Positions 13,748-18,642 of a DNA stretch of 18,642 bases are shown in pieces. The translations under genes were made by a program, and so were the position numbers. Source of the stretch: an uncultured Clostridia bacterium (GTDB taxonomy: Bacteria; Bacillota; Clostridia; Christensenellales; Aristaeellaceae); contig CAKUFB010000024.1 in NCBI GenBank assembly GCA_934647145.1, positions 1 through 18,642 of the forward strand. The letters are read 5' to 3'. The notes beneath the pieces are model-generated. The model saw only the letters and a program-made list of their open reading frames with translations. It was not told where the DNA came from and made no database searches. Within the stretch, counting starts at the first letter, position 1. The number at the start of each line of letters is the position of its first letter.

Positions 13748-13771
13748 GAGCCGTTCGGATTCGGACGGCTC
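13748..13771 (+). terminator. Hairpin at the end of the transporter operon (possible weak terminator)
   Basis: GAGCCGTTCG (13748-13757) pairs with CGGACGGCTC (13762-13771) around a GATT loop, allowing one G-U pair. There is no T-run after it (CTCTGCGC), so termination would be inefficient or factor-dependent, and the two following small genes may be read through. Confidence 0.5.
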
Positions 13772-13793
13772 TCTGCGCAATCATGGAGGAAAT

Positions 13794-14201
13794 ATGGAAA
13801 AAAAGAAGTGGGGGAAGGCGCTCTCCCATACGGTTCACGCGCTGGCCGAGCTGGCGCTCGCGTTCGCCGTGGCCAGACTGCGCGGCCTGGACTTTTCAAA
13901 GAGTGTGCAGCTCAACGCGCGATACCTGAGCGACGGTTTTTTCGTCGTCGGGCTGCTGGCGACCGGCCTGGGACTACTGATCTGGGTGTCCACAACCGGC
14001 TTTTTCGACATCCTGGGCTACGGCGTGAAGTCGCTCTTGGTACTGTTCACCTCGCTCAAAAAGCCCAGGGATCACATCAGCTTTTACGACTATAAGCAGA
14101 TCAGGAACGAGAATCGCGGCAAGCCCCGCCATGCGCTGCTGCTCAGCGGCGCGGCCTGCATCCTGCTCTCGCTCGCCTGCCTGGCGGTGTACTACCGATG
14201 A
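13794..14201 (+). CDS. Small membrane protein, DUF3899-like
   Basis: This 135-residue protein has three predicted membrane segments (about 17-27 weak, 47-66, 115-132). The segment GFFVVGLLATGLGLLIWVST and the following GFFDILGYGVKSLL resemble the DUF3899 pattern as I recall it: a small Bacillota membrane family of unknown role with a GxFDxLxYG motif after the second helix. A hydrophilic charged loop (DYKQIRNENRGKPRH) precedes the last helix. GGAGGA lies 4-5 nt before the ATG. Its stop overlaps the next start as ATGA, so the two genes are co-translated. It follows the transporter genes by 57 nt and may be read through from them. Function unknown. Confidence 0.72.
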   Translation: MEKKKWGKALSHTVHALAELALAFAVARLRGLDFSKSVQLNARYLSDGFFVVGLLATGLGLLIWVSTTGFFDILGYGVKSLLVLFTSLKKPRDHISFYDYKQIRNENRGKPRHALLLSGAACILLSLACLAVYYR

Positions 14202-14731
14202 GCCGGGGCAAAGCGTGGCTTTTAACCATCTGCGCTGCGGCGCTTGCCGCCTGGCTGGCGTTTTTTGCAGGCAGGCTGACCGCAAGCGAGCATTTGAACT
14301 CAATTCGCGTGGCTGAATCGTCGCTTGAGCAGGTTTCCCTCTCGAAGGACTATGCACCGGACTATTGCCTCAGCGGCGCGATGGGCTTTCGGGATTACCT
14401 GACCCAGCGGGCCTTCGTCGTGTCCCCGGCCGACCGCGCGGCGATGCTGCGGGAAATCGCGCACACGGTGGGCTGGCACATGGCGCAGGTCACGGCGCAG
14501 GACTACCGCCTCTTCGCGCATGCGGCGCTGTGGACTGAGGCGGAAGTGCTGCAGGCGTGGGACGACGTGTGCTTCGACGCCTGGTTCTATCACGAAACGA
14601 CCCCGCCCTGGAACCCGCCTGAGCTGCCGGCCGGGCCGCTTTCGGAGATCGGGGAGCTGGGCAGAGGCTTCCGCGTGGCGCTGTTCGATGCGGACAGCGG
14701 CCTGTTTGTCTATGTGGAGCAGTTTGGGTGA
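14198..14731 (+). CDS. Membrane-anchored protein of unknown function
   Basis: I do not recognise the family. The 177-residue product has one N-terminal membrane segment (about residues 7-27, ICAAALAAWLAFFAGRL). An extracytoplasmic domain of about 145 residues follows, with several tryptophans and aromatic residues, a DYCLSGAMGFRDYLTQR segment near 56-72, and a proline-rich WNPPELPAGP stretch near 145. It overlaps the DUF3899-like gene by 4 nt (ATGA), so its translation depends on that gene, and the two proteins may act together. Codon use and GC content resemble the neighbours. The stop codon lies 6 nt from the end of the convergent AraC-family remnant. Confidence 0.75.
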   Translation: MSRGKAWLLTICAAALAAWLAFFAGRLTASEHLNSIRVAESSLEQVSLSKDYAPDYCLSGAMGFRDYLTQRAFVVSPADRAAMLREIAHTVGWHMAQVTAQDYRLFAHAALWTEAEVLQAWDDVCFDAWFYHETTPPWNPPELPAGPLSEIGELGRGFRVALFDADSGLFVYVEQFG

Positions 14732-14737
14732 GCAGGG

Positions 14738-14884
14738 TTATTCTTCCGGCGGCCTGATAGTTCCGGCGGCGCGCGCGGTGTGCGGCGCGGCCTGGAAGTG
14801 CTTGCGGTAGACCTTGTAGAAGGTGTTGGCCGAGTTGTAGCCGCAGGCCGCCGCCACGTCCTTGACGCTGAGCGCGCCATCGCC
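14738..14884 (-). pseudogene. Truncated AraC-family regulator, C-terminal helix-turn-helix remnant
   Basis: On the minus strand the last about 45 codons before a TAA stop (14738-14740) encode the second helix-turn-helix of an AraC/XylS-family regulator: LSVKDVAAACGYNSANTF, then YKVYRKHFQAAPHTAR. The remainder of a normal regulator of about 250-300 residues is absent. Upstream of LSVKDV the frame stays open for some distance, but that DNA encodes a sugar-permease C-terminus on the opposite strand, and no start codon with a ribosome binding site is visible. The exact 5' limit is uncertain by about 20 nt. It is most simply a 3' fragment left by a deletion. Confidence 0.72.
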
Positions 14885-15013
14885 AGGCAGGGCCTGAGCG
14901 ACCTGCTCAAGTACGCGCTGATCGTCGTGGCTACCGCGCCGATTCTGTGCGTGTACCCGTTTTTGCAGCGCTTCTTCGTCAAGGGGGTCATGATCGGATC
15001 GGTCAAGGGATAA
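14885..15013 (+). pseudogene. Truncated sugar ABC transporter permease, C-terminal remnant (LplC/YtcP/MalG-like)
   Basis: The plus strand encodes LSDLLKYALIVVATAPILCV followed by YPFLQRFFVKGVMIGSVKG and a stop. This is the standard last helix and C-terminal tail of carbohydrate ABC permeases of the LplC/YtcP group (CUT1 family; about 290 residues when whole). Everything before it is missing. The in-frame codons upstream read through the AraC remnant antisense and match nothing. The TAA stop overlaps the AAGGAGGA ribosome binding site of the GH20-like gene, an arrangement that suggests both once belonged to one sugar-uptake operon. Confidence 0.8.
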
Positions 15014-15025
15014 GGAGGAATTGCC

Positions 15026-16504
15026 ATGTATTCACCGCTGCCCATTTTTCCCGCGCCGCGCGAGGCGCTGGACGCGCCCGGCCGGTTTGAGTTTTCGAGT
15101 CGGCTCGAGGCGCGCGTGCCCGCGGGCGAGCTGTCCGGCCTGACGCGCGAGCTGCTGGGCGAGATGTTCTTCATGCACTGCCAGACCGCCTGCGCGCTGT
15201 CCTTCCGCGAGGATGCGTCGCTGCCCGCGCATACCGCCGTGTTCGGCGCGCCCCCGCCCGAAACCGAGCGGCCGCAGGGGGAAGAGGGGTATCTGGCGCG
15301 CGTGACCCCCGAGGGGGTTCGCCTGACCGGCGGCAGCGCGCGCGGCCTGCTGTACGCCTTCTATACTTTTATGCAGTGCGTGTTTTACACCTGCCTGCGC
15401 GAGGGCGAGGAGCGCTTTTACTGCGAGTGCGGCCTGGTGCGAGACCATCCGGCGATCGCGCGGCGGGCGATTCACCTGTGCCTGTTCCCGAAATACCTGC
15501 CGCTGGTCAAAAAGGCGCTGCGGCTGAGCGCGTACCTGAAGATGAACTGCGTGATCTTCGAGTTCTGGGGCACGTACCCGTTCAGGGCGCTGCCCGAGCT
15601 GCACTGGGCCGACCACTCGATCGACCCAGAGGATACCCGCCGCCTGATCGCCGAGGCGCGCGCGCTGGGCATGCAGGTCATCCCGATGTACAACCACTGG
15701 GGCCACGCGCCGATGAGCCGCGGTCGGGTGGGCAAGCACGTGGTGCTCGACCAGAACCCGCGCCACGCGCTGCTCTACGAGCCGGACGGCTGGACGTGGT
15801 GCCTGAGCAACCCGGACACGCACAGGCTGCTTCGGTCGGTGCGCGAGGAGCTGATCGAGCTGTGCGGAGAGGGCGAGTATTTCCACCTGGGCTGCGACGA
15901 GGCCTCGCCGTTCGGCTCCTGTCCGCAGTGCCGCCGGCTGGACTTTTTGAGGTTCATACCGGACTACCTCAATTCGCTCGCGAAGGAGCTGGAGGCGCAG
16001 GGCCGCCGCGCCATCGTCTGGGCCGACCAGTACCTGGAAAACGGGGCCTGGCCCGCGCCCACCTACGGTACATCGACCAGGGATTATCCCACCAGCGAAA
16101 TGCTTTCCTCGCTCGACCGGCGCATCATACTGGCCGACTGGCAGTACCGCATGGATCGCCCCGAGCTGCCCAGCAGCGAGTACTTCATGCGCGAGGGCTT
16201 CGACGTGTGGCCGGCCGCCTTTGACGACGCGCCCAACAACTTCGAGATGATTTCGCAGGCGGCTGACCGCATCGGCGCCTACGGCTATCTGGCCACCACC
16301 TGGAACCATCTGCCCGCGCTGCTTCAGCGCATGCCGGACGTCTGCTGCGGAGCCTGGTGCGGCCAGGCCTACCGCCGCCAGAGCGAGCAGGGCATCCTGG
16401 CATATACGCTGCTTCGGCGCGTCATGCCCCGGGCAAAGAGCTACCGCGAGGCGGGATACCTGCCCGAGGAGGCGGACGAGCAGGGCTACCGCGTGATTCT
16501 GTAA
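15026..16504 (+). CDS. Cytoplasmic glycoside hydrolase family 20-like beta-N-acetylhexosaminidase
   Basis: The 492-residue product has no signal peptide. Residues about 1-135 form an alpha/beta domain like the GH20b domain, ending in GLLYAFYTFMQC. A TIM-barrel-like region follows from RRAIHLCL (146-153). The segment YFHLGCDEA (285-293) matches the GH20 catalytic motif HxGxDE, giving D291 as the residue that orients the substrate acetamido group and E292 as the acid/base. IPMYNHWGHAPMSR (219-232) also fits the family. GH20 enzymes release terminal GlcNAc or GalNAc by substrate-assisted catalysis. A cytoplasmic location implies action on imported oligosaccharides. AAGGAGGA precedes the ATG by about 6 nt. 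Its former permease neighbour is only a remnant, so its promoter may be lost. Substrate is uncertain. Confidence 0.8.
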   Translation: MYSPLPIFPAPREALDAPGRFEFSSRLEARVPAGELSGLTRELLGEMFFMHCQTACALSFREDASLPAHTAVFGAPPPETERPQGEEGYLARVTPEGVRLTGGSARGLLYAFYTFMQCVFYTCLREGEERFYCECGLVRDHPAIARRAIHLCLFPKYLPLVKKALRLSAYLKMNCVIFEFWGTYPFRALPELHWADHSIDPEDTRRLIAEARALGMQVIPMYNHWGHAPMSRGRVGKHVVLDQNPRHALLYEPDGWTWCLSNPDTHRLLRSVREELIELCGEGEYFHLGCDEASPFGSCPQCRRLDFLRFIPDYLNSLAKELEAQGRRAIVWADQYLENGAWPAPTYGTSTRDYPTSEMLSSLDRRIILADWQYRMDRPELPSSEYFMREGFDVWPAAFDDAPNNFEMISQAADRIGAYGYLATTWNHLPALLQRMPDVCCGAWCGQAYRRQSEQGILAYTLLRRVMPRAKSYREAGYLPEEADEQGYRVIL

Positions 16505-16512
16505 AAAAAGCC

Positions 16513-16550
16513 GAATACGAACTATGTATGACGCGACAATGTTCGGAAAT
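16513..16550. promoter_or_regulatory. Paired PurBox-like operator upstream of purE
   Basis: The word AATGTTCGGAAAT (16538-16550) is, on the minus strand, a 13/13 match to the PurBox consensus AWWWCCGAACWWT known from Lactococcus and related to Bacillus PurR sites. An inverted, weaker copy GAATACGAACTAT (16513-16525; 11/13) lies 12 nt away. Another AATGTTCG overlaps the -10 box at 16591-16598. The operator lies just upstream of the promoter at 16565-16593. Control by a PurR homologue is inferred. Confidence 0.6.
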
Positions 16551-16564
16551 AGCAAGCCTTTAAC

Positions 16565-16593
16565 TTGACATTGCGGCGGCTTGATGCTACAAT
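16565..16593 (+). promoter_or_regulatory. Promoter of the purine operon
   Basis: TTGACA (16565-16570), 17 bp, TACAAT (16588-16593): 11 of 12 consensus positions. Transcription would start near 16600, about 20 nt before the ZTP aptamer. Confidence 0.82.
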
Positions 16594-16619
16594 GTTCGTG
16601 TACTGAAAAGTCAATAGAC

Positions 16620-16690
16620 CTTTCCGTGACTGACGGAATGCGGGTGACGCAGGGGAGCGGAAGGGGCTGAATTGCCGACCGTCTGGGCAG
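16620..16690 (+). promoter_or_regulatory. ZTP (pfl) riboswitch upstream of purE
   Basis: The conserved pfl-motif pieces appear in order: CCGTGACTGACGG (16624-16636), a variable stem, GGGGAGCGG (16652-16660), and the 3' domain GCCGACCGTCTGGGCA (16674-16689). The family binds ZTP/ZMP, which signals 10-formyl-tetrahydrofolate shortage, and commonly precedes purine and folate genes. Its terminal CTGGGC overlaps the 5' arm of the terminator at 16684-16738, so ligand binding should prevent termination and turn the purine genes on. An RF01750 covariance search would confirm the limits. Confidence 0.85.
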
Positions 16691-16738
16691 ATTGGATTTG
16701 TTTTATGGAGCAAAGCTGGTCTGCCCATCTGTTTTTTT
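16684..16738 (+). terminator. ZTP-riboswitch controlled intrinsic terminator
   Basis: TGGGCAGA (16684-16691) pairs perfectly with TCTGCCCA (16720-16727), and the loop contains further A/T-rich pairing. A run of seven T follows at 16732-16738. It directly precedes the purE ribosome binding site. Confidence 0.82.
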
Positions 16739-16756
16739 GCGAAAGGAGAACGGAAG

Positions 16757-17251
16757 ATGAAGAAGGTTGCGGTCATCATGGGGAGCGCGAGCGACCTGCC
16801 GGTGGTGGAAAAGGCGATTGCGACGCTGAAGGAGTACGGCGTGCCCTACGAGGCGCACGTCTACTCGGCGCACAGGACGCCGATCGAGGCGCGTTCGTTC
16901 GCCGAAAAGGCGCGGGAAAACGGCTTCGGCGCGATCATCGCGGCGGCGGGCAAGGCGGCGCACCTGGCCGGGGCGCTGGCCGCGGCGACGGTGCTGCCGG
17001 TGGTAGGCCTGCCGGTCAAATCCTCGAATCTGGACGGTGTGGACGCGCTTTTGTCCACGGTGCAGATGCCCTCGGGCATCCCGGTGGCCACGGTGGCGAT
17101 CGACGGCGCGGTGAACGCGGCGCTTCTGTGCGTCCAGATCCTGGCCGTGAGCGAGCCGGAGCTGGCCGAAAAGCTGGCCGCCGCCCGCAAAAGGGCCGCG
17201 CAGAAGGTGCTTGAGGCCGACGCGGAGCTTTCCGCGCGATTCAATCAGTAA
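16757..17251 (+). CDS. purE: N5-carboxyaminoimidazole ribonucleotide mutase (PurE class I)
   Basis: This 164-residue cytoplasmic enzyme of de novo purine synthesis converts N5-CAIR to CAIR. The family motifs are all visible: MGSASDLP at 9-16, SAHRTP at 37-42, AGKAAHLAGALAAATVLPVVG at 64-84, and LDGVDALLSTVQMPSGIPVATVAI at 92-115. Length and motifs indicate the bacterial class I mutase, which normally works with PurK; no purK is in this window. AAAGGAGAA precedes the ATG at a normal distance. The gene lies directly behind the ZTP-controlled terminator and is followed 38 nt later by purC. Confidence 0.96.
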   Translation: MKKVAVIMGSASDLPVVEKAIATLKEYGVPYEAHVYSAHRTPIEARSFAEKARENGFGAIIAAAGKAAHLAGALAAATVLPVVGLPVKSSNLDGVDALLSTVQMPSGIPVATVAIDGAVNAALLCVQILAVSEPELAEKLAAARKRAAQKVLEADAELSARFNQ

Positions 17252-17289
17252 ACAATTACTAGGTCATATCAGAAAAGGAGAACGGAACC

Positions 17290-18006
17290 ATGAAAAAGTG
17301 CGAGCAGATGTATGAGGGCAAGGCCAAGAAAGTGTTTGCGACCGACAACGCCGATTACTGCATCGTCTCCTACAAGGACGACGCGACCGCCTTCAACGGC
17401 CTGAAGAAGGGCACGATCACCGGCAAGGGCGTGATCAACAACCGCATGTCCAACTTCCTGATGAAGAAGCTGTCCGACGAGGCGGGGATTCCCACGCACT
17501 TTGTCGAGGAGCTCTCCGAGCGCGACACGCTGGTCAGGAAGGTGAAGATCGTGCCGCTCGAGGTCATCATCCGCAACATCGCGGCCGGCTCCTTCTCCAA
17601 GCGCTTCGGCGTGCCCGAGGGCACGAACCTCAACTGCCCGACGATCGAGTTCTGCTACAAGGACGACGCGCTGGGCGACCCGATGGTCAACGAGTACCAC
17701 ATCCTGGCCTGCGGCTGGGCCACCCGCGAGGACGTGGACACGATTACCGACTACGCCTTCCGCGTGAACGATTACCTTAAGAAGTTCTTCCTGGAGCGCG
17801 GAGTGGAGCTGGTCGATTTCAAGCTGGAGTTCGGCAAGACGCCCGACGGAACCATCGTTCTGGCCGACGAAATCTCGCCCGACACCTGCCGCTTCTGGGA
17901 CGCGAAGACCCATGAAAAGCTGGACAAGGATCGCTTCCGCCGTGACCTGGGCCACGTCGAGGACGCGTATCAGGAAATGATGAAGCGCGTGTTCGGCGAA
18001 AACTGA
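17290..18006 (+). CDS. purC: Phosphoribosylaminoimidazole-succinocarboxamide synthase (SAICAR synthetase)
   Basis: This 238-residue enzyme joins CAIR and aspartate with ATP to give SAICAR, the step after PurE. Motifs read from the translation include YEGKAKKVF (8-16), the ATP-site segment SYKDDATAFNG, VIIRNIAAGSFSKRFG (about 92-107), and EISPDTCRFWD (about 197-207) followed by DKDRFRRDLG. Length is typical of the compact bacterial enzyme. The ribosome binding site region (AAAGGAGAACGGAA) is a 14-nt identical copy of the one before purE. No terminator separates it from the purF-like gene 15 nt downstream, so all three genes form one operon under the ZTP leader. Confidence 0.96.
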   Translation: MKKCEQMYEGKAKKVFATDNADYCIVSYKDDATAFNGLKKGTITGKGVINNRMSNFLMKKLSDEAGIPTHFVEELSERDTLVRKVKIVPLEVIIRNIAAGSFSKRFGVPEGTNLNCPTIEFCYKDDALGDPMVNEYHILACGWATREDVDTITDYAFRVNDYLKKFFLERGVELVDFKLEFGKTPDGTIVLADEISPDTCRFWDAKTHEKLDKDRFRRDLGHVEDAYQEMMKRVFGEN

Positions 18007-18021
18007 GGCGGGGGAAGGACG

Positions 18022-18642
18022 ATGGGCGGTTTTTTCGGCGCGGTATGCCGGCGCGACGCGATTGCGGACGTGTTCTTCGGCACCGACTATCATTCTCATC
18101 TGGGCACCCGGCGGGGCGGCATGGCGGCCTACGATCCGGAAAACGGCCTGCAGCGGGAAATCCACAACATTGAGAACTCCCCGTTCCGCACCAAGTTTGA
18201 GCGGATCTTCGACGAAATGCACGGCTGCTCAGCGTTCGGCTGCATCAGCGACACCGACCCGCAGCCGCTGCTCATCCGCTCCAACCTGGGCACCTACGCC
18301 ATCGGCACGGTGGGCGTGATTAACAATGCCGACCAGCTGATCGATCAGTACCTGACCTTCAGCGGCGGCCATTACGAGGCCATGACCGGCGGAAAAATCA
18401 ACTCCACCGAGCTGGTGGCCACGATGATTAACCAGAAGAGCAGCTTTACCGAGGGCATCGCCTTTGCGCAGCACGTGATCGAGGGAACGGTATCTATCCT
18501 CATCCTGCGCGACAACGGCCGCCTGATCGCCGCGCGCGACCGTCTGGGCCGCCTGCCGATGGTGGTGGGCAGAGGGGAAGACGGCTGGTGCGTGTCGTTT
18601 GAGTCCTTCGCTTGCCAGAAGCTGGGCTATGAGATCGAGCGC
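18022..18642 (+). CDS. purF: PurF-like amidophosphoribosyltransferase lacking the glutaminase nucleophile (5' part; runs off the window)
   Basis: 207 codons are present and the C-terminal phosphoribosyltransferase domain lies outside the window. The N-terminus MGGFFGAVCRRD aligns with the class II amidotransferase start (MCGIxGI or ECGVFGI), but the catalytic cysteine position is glycine. The GHVRYST-like segment is replaced by FGCISDTDPQPLL, and the HNGN oxyanion loop by TVGVINN. The fold is still clear from LGTRRGGMAAYD, the spacing, and ILRDNGRLIAARDRLGRLPMVVG followed by VSFES. An in-frame purC stop lies five codons upstream, so no cysteine-bearing leader is possible. It may use free ammonia or have a regulatory role. 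GGGGAAGG precedes the ATG. The family is confident; activity is not. Confidence 0.75.
   Translation, partial: MGGFFGAVCRRDAIADVFFGTDYHSHLGTRRGGMAAYDPENGLQREIHNIENSPFRTKFERIFDEMHGCSAFGCISDTDPQPLLIRSNLGTYAIGTVGVINNADQLIDQYLTFSGGHYEAMTGGKINSTELVATMINQKSSFTEGIAFAQHVIEGTVSILILRDNGRLIAARDRLGRLPMVVGRGEDGWCVSFESFACQKLGYEIER

Noticed and set aside
14780..14884. N-terminal part of the 77-codon plus-strand frame ending at 15013
   Set aside because: These codons are antisense to the AraC remnant and match nothing. Only the C-terminal part is permease-like, so it is not a real small protein.
15032..16555. A 507-codon minus-strand frame antisense to the GH20-like gene
   Set aside because: It is a shadow of codon bias. 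The plus strand carries the HLGCDEA catalytic motif and a strong ribosome binding site.
1..18642. CRISPR array, tRNA or rRNA genes, insertion sequence or phage genes
   Set aside because: I found no regularly spaced repeat array, no cloverleaf with a conserved TTCRA arm, and no transposase or integrase reading frame in any frame.

Overview
The window is 18.6 kb of GC-rich bacterial DNA. It most likely comes from a high-GC anaerobic member of the Bacillota (Clostridia, possibly Christensenellales-like). This is an inference from a T-box leader on serS, a PurBox-like operator, cobalamin and ZTP riboswitch leaders, strong AGGAGG-type ribosome binding sites and near-consensus TTGACA/TATAAT promoters. 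No taxonomic marker was searched.

Layout, left to right. (1) 1-292 is a non-coding edge rich in small hairpins. (2) 293-3352, minus strand: a btuF-btuC-btuD vitamin B12 (corrinoid) ABC importer, headed by a cobalamin riboswitch whose expression platform is a strong intrinsic terminator. (3) 3385-4974, plus strand: serS behind a serine T-box leader, divergent from and back to back with the B12 promoter, and closed by an intrinsic terminator. (4) 5255-13736, plus strand: a five-gene Opp/Dpp-type ABC importer (binding protein, two permeases, two ATPases) driven by a perfect consensus promoter. Four of its five proteins are much larger than usual because of inserted sequence. A 188-nt leader with three strong hairpins separates the binding-protein gene from the permease genes. 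(5) 13794-14731: two overlapping small membrane-protein genes, one DUF3899-like and one unknown. (6) 14738-15013: a rearrangement scar in which the 3' end of an AraC-family regulator gene (minus strand) is joined head to head to the 3' end of a sugar-transporter permease gene (plus strand). An intact cytoplasmic GH20-like glycosidase gene follows at 15026-16504. (7) 16513 to the right edge: a purine operon purE-purC-purF-like, apparently controlled by both a PurBox operator and a ZTP riboswitch. The purF-like product has lost the glutaminase nucleophile cysteine.

The window is notable for layered RNA regulation: three leader classes sense corrinoid, uncharged tRNA-Ser and ZTP/Z-nucleotide. 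It also carries a dispersed double-hairpin repeat in two intergenic positions. The least conventional biology is the co-expanded oligopeptide-type transporter, the apparently glutaminase-dead PurF-like enzyme, and the AraC/permease deletion scar.
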